Made by a program: the position numbers and the translations under genes
NCBI GenBank assembly: GCA_039621445.1
Contig: CP154954.1
Location: forward strand, 70,522,150 to 70,586,149
Length of the DNA: 64,000 nucleotides
Direction: 5' to 3'
DNA from: Euglena gracilis
Lineage: Eukaryota > Euglenida > Euglenophyceae > Euglenales
The notes under the pieces: generated by a model
Database searches by the model: none
What the model was told of the DNA's origin: nothing
What the model saw: only the letters and a program-made list of their open reading frames with translations
Shown here: piece by piece, positions 24,513-52,658 of the stretch
Layout of the letters: each line of letters opens with the position of its first letter
How positions within the stretch are numbered: position 1 is the stretch's first letter

Positions 24513-26004
24513 CAACTTCTGTCTGAATGGACTTAGTATTTTTTTGAAGTGCAATTGGGCCAAGGCGCTCACCCGGGACCACAATGCCTTCGTCCCTTCG
24601 GCGCTGAGGTCGCCCCTGGGCCCCCCTAAAACCTTGGCCCAAAACACTATTCTTGGTCTAAAACCGTGTTTGGGCGAAGATTTAAGACTTTTTACGTCAC
24701 AAAATCGGCCCCAAAACGGTTCCGAAATACAAAATCAGCGCGGCTGTTGTGCCGAAGCGGACAGCTTGTGCCGAAGCGGACACCTCAGCAGGCAAACCTT
24801 TATGGAAAGATCGCAGAGTCTAAAAAAACAACAAAACGGGCCAAATTTCACCTGGCCTGTGTAGCACCATCTGGGGAACACAGTCAAGGCTGGAAAAGGA
24901 GGGAGGCACAACGGGGTGTTGGCCCTTTTTGGGGGAAAGTCACGTGTCCCGGCGTTCAAACCCGGGGTTTTGAACCTTTTAAAATGGAGCACAGGCTTAA
25001 AAACACGGAATTGATTCCTGGGTCCCAACAACCGCAAATGATGCACGTGCCACCGTGGAGGGTCCCCACGGAGCCTGAGGGCAAAAAAAGGGTGGGTTTC
25101 ACCGCCGGGTTTCAAAAAGAATGCAACGTTGCGCTTAAGCAATGCAAAAATCAAAACCTTAAGTGCAAGTTAGGCCGCCTAAGAGTGTTATTACCCCCTG
25201 ATTGAAGGTCGTTGAGCAATAGGCGATGCGGAGATAACAGGTTACGTTTGCGAAAATGTGTCATTAAAGCTGTATTTTCTGATTTTTTGTCCTCGTTCCT
25301 CATTCCAGAAATAGCTTTCAAAAATCAGAGGCAATCTGACCAATCAACACCTACCAGCTCTTTCCCCATCATGAAGATCCGAAAACTTGCAAACGGCCCA
25401 ATAATCAACCAATGAAATCAGTACAAATTTTGATAAGTCGACTCGAAACGCTTCTTGGCTCATCATCTGCTTATGTTGGCACCTTCCAAGACAAAAACAC
25501 TGCTTTCCAGCTGGCTTTTTGGGCATGGGTCATCGATAGGTCTCCAGAGCTGGATGGCTGCACAAAGGCAAACCCCTGGACCCCCCTTGCCCCCTCCGTA
25601 CTAAGCGGCGCCCCAACGTTGAGCAGACCCTACCCTAAATTGGCAATTTTCGGCAAATTTGGTCAAAAATGGGTTTGATTTTTAGATCGTTTTGTGGACG
25701 AAAAAAAAACGTTCCCGGCGTCTTTCATTATTCTTCCTCAGGGAGGGGGAGGTTATTAATTGTTCTTAGGTTGGTCGGCCTGAAGGGGTATTGTAACCAG
25801 GCGAAATTTTTAAATGGGGGGTTCAACAATGGTATGGCCCGTCACATTCAACAAAGAGTGCAAAAGAACGAGCGAAAAATTTGACATTTCTCGGCAGAAA
25901 CAGCACAAACACCCCCCCAAAATGATTTCTGGTTCCCTTGGATCATTGCCAATCCCAAAAAACAACCAAAAATGCATATGGGTGAGGCCTGAACCATATC
26001 AGTG

Positions 26005-26290
26005 AAAGAGGTAGGGGGGGTCACTTCCACTTTTTAAAAAAAGAGGTGGGGGGGTCACTTTCCACTTTAAAAAAACCAGTTGGTCACTTTTTTAAAATAA
26101 AACCAGTCACACACTTTCTATCTCCCCCCCAGGAGGTTAATCACTTTGGCCACTCGGGACAATATGCCCAAAACCAACGGATTTTGGCCAAAAACTCCAA
26201 GAATTTTTTGGCCTTCAGCAACCGGGTGGCCATTTTCAGCTATTCCTGACGAACCCCGGGGGTCTGGAGCCAAAACTAGTCAGACACACC
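26005..26290 (+). repeat. CCAGTCAC-family repeat copy
   Basis: GGGGGTCACTTCCACT, a second GGTCACTTTCCACTTT, CCAGTTGGTCACTTTT, CCAGTCACACACTTT, C run, then ATCACTTTGGCCACTCGGG, a stretch of AAAACC, CAACCGGGTGGCCATTTTC and GACGAACCCCGGGGGTCTGG. This is one of the clearest full-length copies. Confidence 0.8.
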
Positions 26291-27179
26291 TCAAACAGTG
26301 GTATGCCCCTGACCGGCCGTTGGCTGGCCAATAAATCCACAGCTGACCTTTGCTTCAGGGTTTGCAGTCCCTCGGAGGAAGGGCTGCATTACTCCAAAAA
26401 ACTGGTCAGTGAACTTTATTGTGATCATTTTATTGAGGTCAACTAGCAGTACCAGTCGGTGGGATTATTACCCGTGATCGGCATGAGACGGCGGATTTTT
26501 TTTTCCCGACCCCAAACCCCGCTAAAATGCCTGGCAAAACCTCCCCCAACTTTGGCCCCTGCAAATATACCCCCCCCCCCATTTGGCATCCGACTTCAGG
26601 ACACGAGCTCTCTGGCAACGCTAAACAAGGGGATTTTGGACTTGTTGCGACCTTTATGGAAAAGGTTTTTGGCATCGCACTGAAAACATTTTTGCGTGGA
26701 AAATACACAAGCATCATCAAAAAGTGCAGTATGGCTAAAAGAGAGTGGGGAAAGGCATTTTATGGACTTTCCGTCGTAGAGCACCGGAAGAAAATTTTCC
26801 ACAGTTTTGGCCCAAAACTGGCCCAAAATCCCAAAAAAATTTCGGCCGAAAAAATAATGCCCCAGAGGACATTTGGGTCGGATTATCATCAACAATGCCT
26901 GAGTTATAAAACCCCCCACTTGTAAATCCCCCTTTGGTGACCAACCAAACCAGGTCTTATAAACCCCTGTGGGGGGTTAAGGTCTATCTTGCCTGGGGTT
27001 AATGACTGACTATTGTTTTTTTTGCAGTGACTGTTTTTTTAGATCCAGTCCCACCGGAGAGGGGGTCGGTTATGACCGGCAAAGATGGGTAGACAGTGAG
27101 CCGTATTTTCAATCGGGAGTTCTTTTAATAAAAATAATCAATCTTAATAATTCTAAAAAAAATAATCCGCAATGCCGGC

Positions 27180-27345
27180 CATACCAGTGTTTACCAACCC
27201 CTGGGTTTTCTTTCCAGTTTCAAAAAACCAGTCAGATATGGTTCAAAGACCAGTCACCCATTTTCTGCCACCCCCCCCAGGGGAGAGGTCAGTCATTTTG
27301 TCCACTTGGACCAAAATTTGGTGGGCCATTTTCTTTTCAATTCTT
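27180..27345 (+). repeat. CCAGTCAC-family repeat copy
   Basis: CCAGTCAGATATGG, CCAGTCACCCATTTT, CCCCCCCCAGGGGAGAGG, TCAGTCATTTTGTCCACTTGG and GGTGGGCCATTTTC occur in the same order as in the other copies. Confidence 0.7.
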
Positions 27346-27369
27346 TCCTTCAATCCTGACATGTCATAG

Positions 27370-27470
27370 GCAGGGGCAGGGAGATATTCCGGTCTGGAGT
27401 AAACCGGAATAAACCAGAATAGCGAAAACCGGAATAAACCGGAATAAACCGGAATAACCAGAATAAAAGT
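27370..27470. repeat. CCGGAATAAA minisatellite, inverse of the 24.4 kb array
   Basis: Repeated ACCGGAATAAACC units, the reverse complement of the array at 24404-24512, yet preceded by the same-orientation lead-in GGCAGGGGCAGGGAGATATT. Confidence 0.85.
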
Positions 27471-28309
27471 GCCAGCCAATGCCTTGAAAATTCTGCAAGA
27501 CACAAAGGCAATGAAGGTGAAGTTTGATATATATTCAGGTTTCAGAATCACAAGAGTAACAAAGAGCACAATTGTAGCACAATTGGCTCTTGTTATCAGG
27601 AGAACACCTTCACTTTGCCTATTTCTCCCCCTGGTTGAATGCATTTTTTGTTTGGATTGTATCCCCCTAGTGGGGCTGTGCTTAGTGAATGTTTGTTCCT
27701 GAGTTCTTTCCAAAGGGACATGAACCAGGAGAATATCAACGCCAATTTTTTGGAGGCAGGGATCCCATTAAACAAAGTGATTCATCGGTATTTTCAAGAA
27801 TATATTAAAAACAAAAAAAAACAGGTTTAAACACCCATCTCCACACCTGAGGCGAGCCAGAGGAAATTTCAGATCCCGGGATTGCCCCCCCCCCGAGGAG
27901 CGGGAGACCAGCTATTGACTTTTCGGCTGCAGCTAGGGAAAATTACAGCCAGTGAACCCCCAGGGCGTTAAAGCAATGGTTCTGTTCAAAAATATTTCAA
28001 AAATGATTAGAGAAGCAAAATGAATCCTAGCAGTAACCCCCCACTTGAACATCGGCTTATAGCAGCGCTTCCATTTGGACCCCAGCTGCATGTTATTTTG
28101 TTGATTTCCTTCAGAAATCCAATCAAATGCACTGGTGTGCACTTGTACAGCGGACCTGTGGGTGTGTGGCAGCCACAAGCGTAGGGTTTCCTTCCGTGCG
28201 AGCGGTCAGTTTAGCGGCGGGCAAAATTTTTTCGGCCTGGCGATTCAGACTGGTTAACACTCAGTCACTTTGGGCATGCCACAGATTTAGGTGGGGGGGG
28301 GGAGGGTCT

Positions 28310-28665
28310 GGACCATAGGTTCACTTAACACCTGTGTGACCCCACCCCGGGGGGTGGTGGGTGGGTTTCCGAGAGTCAGGACCCGGGGGGAGGGGTCTGT
28401 TATGGGTCTGGTTTTTGGCCGGCCGAAGGTTGGTCCAGAAAGCTTTTTCCAGCGTTTTCGGCCGATTTTAGCTGGATTTTGGGTGGGTGGGTGGTTGACC
28501 CCCTGTGCACTGTGGCTTTTTTTTTGTTGTGTGCCTTTTATCCCCTCTTCTGGCCTGGCGCTGGTTGGGTGGGTGGTTTCTTTTTTTAAAAAAAAAGCTG
28601 GGAGGATGGGTTTGGGCCGGGAAAAAGTGCCCCCCCCCCCCTGGGTTACTAAATGAATCCTTGGT
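28310..28665. repeat. Repeat shared (inverted) with 63.5-63.8 kb
   Basis: Begins ATAGGTTCACTTAACACC TGTGTGACCCCACCCC and ends GGGTTACTAAATGAATCC, an imperfect inverted match of its own ends. Internal GGCCGGCCGAAGGTTGGTCC and GTTTTCGGCCGATTTTAGC also match the 63.5 kb copy in reverse complement. Probably another small DNA-type element. Confidence 0.65.
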
Positions 28666-31158
28666 CTGGACACCCACCTCCACCTGCCGTTGTCGAACCC
28701 TGCCCCCCTCCATTATTTCAGCCACACCAGAAGCAAAATCAGAGGTCACATATTTGCCTCTTGCCATCAATTCACTAATAATGGGAGAAACAACGGTTTG
28801 GCGAACAATACAAATCAAAGCAATCTTCAGCAATCCACAGCTTTCCTTTCGTGTCTTTTCCCCCTCAGGATGATGGAATATATCTCACCACCTGAGGACT
28901 GGTGCAGGCACAGGTGAAAGATGTTGCTGTGATGACACATGGAACCATGGTCCTCTCCGGCTTAAGAAAACCCCTGGGGATGAGGTGAATCAGAGCCCGG
29001 TTGACTTGGAAGGCTTGCCAATTGTGGAAGGGAAGGGGCGTCAACAAGTCCCGGAGGGGGGGGGGTGGGTCGACTCCCCACCCCATCACCCGCTCAGAAC
29101 GTTTCGCCGGCAAATCTCACAATTGTTGACATCCCACTGCCTGCAGGAGCAGCGTTCAAAGTTCCAGTGTTGCGATTAACAGCAGGTCGGAATACTTTTA
29201 AATACGCCATAGAAGGCAAAAAGCCATTGTTCCCTTCCACTGACTACCACCCACAAGGCTGTGTCAAGATATCTTTCAGCATCACTGGGTTGCATTAGAA
29301 AGAATAATGAGAATGGCTTTCCAAAACCAACAAAAACGGATGAAAGAGAAGACTATCGGTGAATAAATTGAGGAATTGTCATGTTCCAAGCACCAACTGG
29401 ATGAAAAATAATCGCCAAAAAATGTGACCTTTAAACAGAGAATCCTTTGGTCTTCCAGCTTTGCACTTGAGCATCCAGCACGTGCTGGACCCGCGTAGTT
29501 TGCCTTTGAAATGGAGTTTAAGAACCATCAGCGGCGCTGTTGCGAAGAGCAGGGGTTAAACTGCCAAAATGCGCTTTCAACGTAGAACAAAAACACGAGA
29601 ATGCATTACGGGTAATAAACAAAATATTATAATAGATTTAAAAAAGAGTGATAAGCAAATATGATAATATTAATAATCTTAAAAATAATAAGAATAAATA
29701 AACAAAAAATAAGAGTGAATTGGAAACGTTGACGCATTTGGGAAACCCTACTTTCGCATTTCTTCATCCACATTCACTGGATACATACCTGCATAGCAGA
29801 GCATACCTATCCCCCCCGGGAAACTGTCTCCAGACGAGTCAGCGGGTTCAGGGGTAGGAGACAGGTCCCTATAAGAACGGACAGCGGGTACAGAGGGTAG
29901 ACTAGTGCGATGCAAATGATGCTGCAATAATTGGGCCGTTTTAGAACAACTCCATCATGTGGAACAAGGGAAATCTTCGGGGAATCGGAAAAAAATGAAA
30001 TTGACAAAAATAAAATAAAAAAAAATTGGCAAAAATCGACTGGTACCTGTGGGCTTCTTTGGGGCTTTGGAGAGAAACCCCACCATGGGAGCGTCGGCGA
30101 CTCCCACGAGAGTCCCACCCAGGACGTTTGAGCTGTGAGTGCTCAACAATAATAATACCCACTTTGATTTGTGGCTGTTTTGCATTCAGGCACATGTGTG
30201 ATCTGGTTCTATCGACCTTATTATGAATTATAATGTACCATTTTCTAAAAAAAAAATGGTACACCATGCATCATGCTTACCATTTTACATTTACATCACA
30301 ATCTCCCTATCATATATATGGTACGTTTTACCGTGTGATTACAAGTAATACAAAATAAAAGAAGATACCACAAACCAATCAAAATTACAAACACGTTCTT
30401 TGGGGTGGAAGATTTGTGATGGGGTGCAGATGTGTGTGTCTATGCAGCCATTTCCGCTATGCTAAACCTCACCCTAGCTGATATTAGCAGTTAGGGAATT
30501 GAGTAGGGGGGGATCTTGCAATACTCATCTCGGCGGTTTGTCTGCGATGTGCAGCGGTCTGGCAGGAACCGCGGCTGAGTAAAAAAAAAACAACAGGCAT
30601 CGGTCTGCCAATATGGTTTGAATCACCTTCAATATGAAATAAAGACAATCTGTGGCTGTGTGCTGTGTTTGCTTGTCTTTGCAGCACACAACACAATTTA
30701 CACCATGTCGACAAAATGAAAAAACCCAAATTACCAAGAGGCAAATTGCATTCATACCTATCCGCCGCATTCGATCCATCAATTTGGTTCTGCATGGGCA
30801 GAAAAAAAAATACGAAATACAATTATGCCCTTTGTCATTGGTAACTTGCTCAATTGATAGCTTTCCGTTTCCGTTCCCCCCCCCCCCAAGGGCTCACTTT
30901 GGGCATTGACAACCAATCAATTACTGCCGCTCCAAAAGTAAAAGTTCATGGTGACACATGATAAAAATCAGCCTTTCGTTTTGGTGAAAAACCACATTCT
31001 CGACTTGGGTTCCCTTCAGGCACGAAACTTCTGCAAGGCAGCAAATCTATCACTTACCACATCTGGAATACCCTTCATTATCACTCCCAGCCATTTGACA
31101 GTAAAAAAAACACCGATGCTATTTCATAATACCCATACTTATTGACCTCGTGTGCTCG

Positions 31159-46540
<15,382 letters not shown>

Positions 46541-46744
46541 CAGAGCGTGGCGAAAAAAGGGCATTCCTGTACGAGAGGAAAAAATGGTATACATCCGTGG
46601 GCGCTAAATGGCAGGACTGAATGAAGGAAATACACCTGTACCCCCCCCCCTCGGGCCTTGAAGTTCTGCACCGACCTGGAGGCACACCTGAGAACCATAC
46701 ATTCTTCTTATTGTGATCCAGAAGTGTGCGGCGCAGATATTCAG

Positions 46745-46890
46745 AATTAATTATTAATTAATATTGGCAATATATTATTAATTAATATTGGCAATATATT
46801 ATTAATTAATATTGGCAATATATTATTAATTAATATTGGCAATATATTATTAATTAATATTGGCAATATATTATTAATTAATTATTGGCA
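46745..46890. repeat. 24-bp AT-rich minisatellite
   Basis: Six near-identical copies of a 24-base unit containing ATTGGCAATATATTATTAAT. Lies between the CIA30 gene start and the end of the next gene upstream, so it falls in a short intergenic space. Confidence 0.93.
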
Positions 46891-47509
46891 CACGTTCGGC
46901 CAAGGCTGGCGACTGGGGAGGGGGAGGAGGGGGTCTTGAAGAGGTTTAATGAATGGTTGCCTCGCGTGACCATTTGGACGCTGTGCCAGCGAAATACCAT
47001 TCAAAACCCGATATCCTACCCCCCAAATTTCAGCCCCCCCCCCTGGGCCGACCAAGCAAAAAACCAAAGGCCAACCCAAGATTTAATGACCAGTGACGGC
47101 GCCGGGGACGGTAAAAGGCTTCATTGGAAATATTACGGAAAACCCTGATTTGGGATCAAAAACGATGCAAATGTTTTGACATTCTTGAATACAAGAAACA
47201 CATCGGATATATCAATTTGTCACGCGGCGTGAAGCGCCAAAAGAAAAATTTTGCTGTTTTTGGAAACCCGATAAATGAAAACTTTGTGGGGCCTGGGTCC
47301 CAAAAACAAGACAGCCCCAAAAATTACTCCCCCACCCCCGACTTTTCTGCTTTGTGAGCCACCCAGGCCAGGTTCTGAGACATAGAGGGGTGCCAAGAGT
47401 TGAGCAAGAGGGTGGCATTCAACCCTGGTTTGTCCAGCTCGAGGATTGATTGGTGAGTTTTGGAAATTGGTTGGGGGTTTTGGTCCAGGAAAAAAGGACC
47501 TTTCTCCCT

Positions 47510-47600
47510 CGGAATCACTAAACCCCCCGAAAATAAGACCTGGGTCCCATTTTGGGTCCGTTGCTGGAAACCTCCAGTCCCCCCACCGAACCCAGCCTGG
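47510..47600 (+). repeat. GGGTCCGTTGCTGG-family repeat copy
   Basis: AACCCCCCGAAAATAAGACC, TGGGTCCCATTTTGGGTCC, GTTGCTGGAAACCTCCAG, then CCCCCCACCGAACCCAGC. Same order and orientation as the 41.35 kb copy. Confidence 0.7.
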
Positions 47601-47917
47601 CACAGCACCCCCTGGGCGGAACCCCCAATAAATCTGGCCGTCTGAGGCCATTTCCCAAAAATATTTCGGCGCTTTGTGCCGAAACCCATACTCCGGGGGT
47701 CCAGCCCCAGACCCACACCACTACCTTGGGGGGGGTTCTTCTGACTTAAAAAAGAAGCCTGCATCGGACCCACAGGCCAAAGAAATTTATTAAAACAGAT
47801 GGAAATTCAAACATCAAGGTTTCGGTGGAAAAATACGAAAAAACATGTGGTCAGATCGGTGGCTCAGCGGTGTGAACCGTATGCCGTCGGCTGGCAGCCT
47901 GCACCGCACCCCGCCCA

Positions 47918-50900
47918 TCAGCCGAGCAACGCGGCGAGGCGGTCCAACTGGTCGGCGGTGACGCCCTCCTGGGCCAGGAACGGTGCGAAGTCGCGGGCCA
48001 GGAAGGGCAGCGTATCGAAAGCCAACGCCCGGAGGGTGGGGTGGGGGTCAGCGGCCAGCAGCGCCCGCATACGGTCCAGGCGGCGATCGACGCCGTCCAT
48101 CCGGAGCTGCGGACGGACACAGCCGGCAAGGGGGGGGGGGATCGACCATCAAAAGAAAACACACACACACACACGCACAAAGCCAAATAATCCCAACTTT
48201 GATTCAAGGCATTCTAAGGCGACCCCCCTCCCCAGGGTTGGTAAACAGAAGCAGATTGAACTGTGTCAACAAAGTGCAGAATTCAAGCATGTTCCCAAAA
48301 ATACAAACACGGCATTTTCTTGACAGTTTTGCGCAACAGGACCTCCCCGAGTGCTATGGGATACCTGCCCATGACGGGCACACCCTTCTGCATGGGGGGG
48401 TCCGGTGTAAGTGGAAAATATGGAAAAATACCGGTGTTTGAAAACCACAAGCCCGACTGTTGCCGACAAATATTCACTCTACAGCAATAAAGGAACAGGT
48501 GTCTCGGAAATACCTCAGAAAGCGCGTCTAATCATGCCTCCTGGAATGCTCCAAATTGGCAAGAAAGACAAACAACACAACTTGGCAGTGCAACCGTGAA
48601 TCACCAAAACCTCAATCCTCAATATCACACAGATGAAAATGAAAAAAAAAATGTCATCACAAAAAACGTTCCCTACGATTCACGGGTGACATCACAAAAG
48701 ACATCACCCATCGACGCACCTTCGAGTATGGGCTACCGGTCACAGTGGTCCACTCGGCGCAAGTCGAGGCGGCAGTGGGTTGGAGGCGGGCCAGGAACTC
48801 CCGCCCGTGCGTGGACAACGGGCGGAGGGCGTGTGGCAGGCACACCCACGCCGGGTACCAGTACCGCCTGTACAACATGAAGGGTTGGGGAATCAGGAAG
48901 TGTCCGCCGCGCGCGCCGCGAAGCTGACAACAGACTTTTTTTTTTTAACCAAATCTGGGAGGGGGAGGTGTCTTGTGCCTGGGTGGGGTGCTTGGGGTGC
49001 CTGCCCAATGCAGGCACGCCATCCGCCCCCCCCCCCCCGATGGCATCTCGGGGGGTGCACTTCCTTAAAAAGAAGCCTGGCTGGCATCTCTGATTACTAT
49101 GCTCTACGGTGTCTTGGTTGAATCAAAACTGGGCTATTTGCGTGTTTGGTAACCACTGCACCAACCACTACGAAAGCCCAGCCTCCGGGGGCCTCCCATG
49201 GCACGCCAGTGAGTGTGTATTGCGTATGTGCATGTTTGCTGGGAATGTGTCGGGAGAAAAAGGGGGGCTATTTAGCCAATCCCACCATCTTGAAAATCAA
49301 GCAGTATCCTTCGCGTGTTTGCCAAGGCACATGGATATGTGTGCGAGCGCATATTTTGTGCCTGTTTTGTGACTGAGTGAATCAATGATTGTGAGCGAGT
49401 AAATGAACATGGGAGCGTGTGAGTGAGTGAACCAGGGCGGTCTGAAATAAAAAAAATATGAATGGGTGGGCCCTTGGCCAGCCCTTTGGGCCAGTGTACC
49501 CTGAAAAGCTTCCCTGTGTGAGAGACATACCTGGCTGGGTCGCGGTCTTTCAAATGGAAAGGCAAATCGTCCTCCAGTGGCAGGGACCACGTGGTGTCGA
49601 TCAGGACGAGCCGCAGGCAGCCCTCCCCTTCGACCGTCAGCTGTGTCATGCGTGGACGGGATGGCACATCCTCTTAGGGTTTCGGTTACAACTCCAGCTT
49701 CGTTTCTAGCTTGAGCAGTATCCTTGTCACTGTATCATACTTGTCCATGGTGACTTGTTTAATTCATTGTCTACACACATCCACCCAACAACACCAAAGC
49801 AAACAGTACAATGGCAGACAGACACAACAATGATAAAAAGGCAATTTTTTTAAAAAAAACACTTTCAACAACTTCATTGGTTCATTGGATTACTTGGTTA
49901 ATATTCTCAACTTAGTTACACATACATTTGTTGTGATTGGGCAGATGGTGGACACACCAACAGCGCACACCAACAGGTTTTCAGCCGTTGCGTCCAGCTG
50001 GCAGGTCAAGAGGCAGAAGAGTGATGCAATCAGACCCGCACGAGGATCAAACAACTCAACAACTCAATGTCGAATAATTAGCTCATTTGTATGGAATGAA
50101 ATGAGATGATTGGAAATGGGGACCTGGGGAAATGGAAGCACCAGGATATGAGCTCCTCACAAAGGTGCCAAAGATATGTGACAAGGTCAAAATTCTTCCA
50201 ACAATTGCTAAATCTGCTCTGGAGATGATTTTCGAATTCTGCAATGAAAATTGCCGGAGAAGCGAAAAAAATTGATCCAATTGTTGTTAAAAAGAAAAAT
50301 GCTTGCAGAATCATTACTACGTTTCAGGTGGAACAATACACGCTGACAAGGTCAGCCAATATACCTGGCTTGCACAGAGGTGATAGAATTGGAGGCGGAC
50401 AAATAAGCAGGCGGGAAACGGGCCTGGTAAACATTTCAAATGCCGGTTGCGAGACAGCCCGGAGCAGCTGCTGCAAATCGTTGGCGCTCTGTGTCGAGGT
50501 CGAGGATGGAGGTTTTAGGGCATTTTAGGGTCAAAAAATCATTTCAGGCCATTTTGGCCTGCTGGCGAGCACACTTTTCTGAAAAAGAGCCCGACATAAG
50601 TTGGCCCGCACATCTATGCCCAGCTCTGAAAGATGAGACAAACTGGAACCCAAACAACATTGCGTACACAAAAGGAGCGCTAAATACGTCACACCGAACC
50701 CAATAACACAAAATTACACGCCAAAAAACCACATTTTCACAAAAAAAACATCGGCACATTGCAGTCCTCCAGCCCCGTCTGGATGAGATTCGGCTGCGCC
50801 GGGGGCGAGCCACATCAAATCCAACGCCTGGTTCAATGTAGCGCACCCTGAGCAAAAAGAAGAGAGCGCCCTTTTCTTTTTCGGGTTTTGATGCTCAAAA

Positions 50901-52096
50901 AAAAAACCTCAGGAACACCGTTTCGTTCGTTGATGAAACTTGAAAATTATTTCGCGGGAGAAACAATTGTTCCGAAAAAACTGGTCGGCTGACGTCAGGT
51001 TCCAGAGCACGGCACTTGGAGACAGACCCCAGAAGACAGCTACCAAACATGGCTGGCCGTAGACAATTTCCTGAAGCAAGGAGGGCGAGGAGGGAGACCC
51101 ATCGGCAGTGTCTGCAGGTGAAGCAGCCAAGAGGGAGGCGGGCTCGATAGGTCGCTGTGGGGAAGCAGCCGCTGACACGCCTCTATGGTGCCGTACCTGT
51201 GGAGGAGGAGGAGCCTTTGGGGAAAGGCAAAGATGGATATGGACGATCAACGAAGTGGCACTGGTCTTTGGCCGTGTGGAGCTTTGGCGTTTCAAAGAGA
51301 CGAGCGCTGTAATAGAAACAGAACAATTGAGTTGGTGAGAACAATGTCACTATTCAGCAAAACGCCACTTCTGGGAGACCTGATGTCTTGTTGCTACACT
51401 ATTATCACTCGCACCATTCCTTTCAGGTTCTCTGTTCTCGCTCTAGGGTGGGGGGTAAAATGGGTTTGAGAGGTCAGGGATTGGCTACCTTGTCTAAGAA
51501 AGTTTTCCAGGGGGTTGGTTTCCAAAACGTTTGGATTGTAAAAAAAACATCTGATGCAGCACAGAATTTGTTGGAAATTCCCACACACCCCAGGGCTGCA
51601 CGGGAAGGCCTGAGGGGGGGGTGGTCGACCCCTCCCCCACTTTTCATATGGCCCGTAGAGCCCTGCAACCCCTGAGCCTGAGGGACACGAATGAATGAAC
51701 TCACCCATCATCATTCTTGTACCCTCTGCCGAAGACGCTTCTAGGAGAACCTGTGTGCGGATCGGCACAAAGACTGAATGTATTTTGCAGCGTGGTAACC
51801 TCCCCAAGGAAACTGTCACCTGACAGGTCGGCCGGTAAGGGGACCCTGACTACTTCTGATCATGACAGGCTGGCCGGTGACGGGGATCCCGAGAGTTTCC
51901 CGGGATGGGCCCTGACAGGTTCTCGGGCATGACATTTCCCAGGGGTGGGGTAGGTAATCAAACAAATTGGCAAAGATACACACCATTCCACTCTGGAATC
52001 GCCTTCCGCGGTGTTGGAGTACTCTTCCATGGCCCTCAGGCAGAAGCTGTAGACTGTGGGCCTGCACTCGCTCCCATCCTCTGCAGCACCTCGGAA
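47918..52096 (-). CDS. Unidentified multi-exon protein
   Basis: I do not recognise the family. Secure exons, right to left: 51984-52096 (ECRPTVYSFCLRAMEEYSN), 49531-49640 (LTVEGEGCLRLVLIDTTWSL), 48720-48867 (RYWYPAWVCLPHALRPLSTH) and 47918-48106 (a helical, Leu/Ala/Asp/Arg-rich end, RRLDRMRALLAADPHPTLRA, stopping at 47918). The last two junctions agree in phase and have strong GTATGT and GTGCGT donors. Tentative exons at 50758-50847 (VRYIEPGVGFDVARP; phase matches the 52.0 kb exon) and about 50447-50494 (SANDLQQLLRAVSQP) fill the middle. The start is not found; it should lie between 52097 and 52658. The final exon could be an alpha-helical repeat such as HEAT, but this is a guess. Confidence 0.68.
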
Positions 52097-52658
52097 CTGT
52101 GAAAGACAGGGCAGATGCATGTTAGCATTCGCTCGATGTTTAGGCCAGGTGCACACAAAAGCTGCAGCTGCTATGCAGCATGACACCTTGCGCTTTGGAC
52201 AGACCCCAGGCACACACCACAACAGGGAGGCACGGCGCTACCACCCCGAAACCCAACTCGCGGCTGAGCAGGTAATTGGAAGCAGCCCGCCTTCCTGTCT
52301 GGCAGTTTTACCCACAGCAGGGGGCCAAATGAATGTGAACAAACAGGTTGGGCAGGGCCTCCACCCATCCAAACAGATAATGGGTACAATTTGCAAGTTT
52401 CAAAATGGATGCACAGTGCACACACCAGAAAACATGGGCTAAATGTTTCCGAACCCGAATCCCTGCTACAAAATGAGCGCCTCCATTTTTTTTTGCTCTT
52501 GAGCCCGCTGACAGGAACCAGCTCCTAACAAAATGAAAAACAAAAACAACAACACCAAAAAACACAAAAAAACAAAAACAAACAAGAGAACAGAAAATAA
52601 TAACAAAAGCAAAACATGAGCTTCTCCCCCCCCCCCCGGCTCACTGTCCCACAGCGGG

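Larger units (their letters stand above)
22523..31158. other. Intergenic region, 8.6 kb, repeats only
   Basis: Between the proposed start of the CofD-like gene and the end of the CIA30 gene I found no GC-rich island with a clean frame on either strand. It holds CCAGTCAC-family copies near 26.0 and 27.2 kb, two ATTCCGG minisatellites, one copy of a repeat shared with 63.5 kb, and AT-rich unique-looking DNA. A promoter for the CofD-like gene should lie near 22.5-22.7 kb but no motif is recognisable. Confidence 0.55.
46541..47917. other. Intergenic region upstream of the CIA30 gene
   Basis: About 1.4 kb with the 24-bp minisatellite (46745-46890) and a GGGTCCGTTGCTGG-family copy (47510-47600). 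The promoter of the CIA30 gene should lie here; I see no recognisable element. Confidence 0.5.

Noticed and set aside
50990-51100. Minus-strand frame EIVYGQPCLVAVFWGLSP
   Set aside because: A good acceptor is present but joining it in phase to the 52.0 kb exon runs into a stop codon.
52171-52425. Minus-strand frame PRVGFRGGSAVPPCCGVCLG with a CTCAG acceptor and GTGTCA donor
   Set aside because: Its possible phases do not match the exon at 51984-52096, so I could not support it as an exon.
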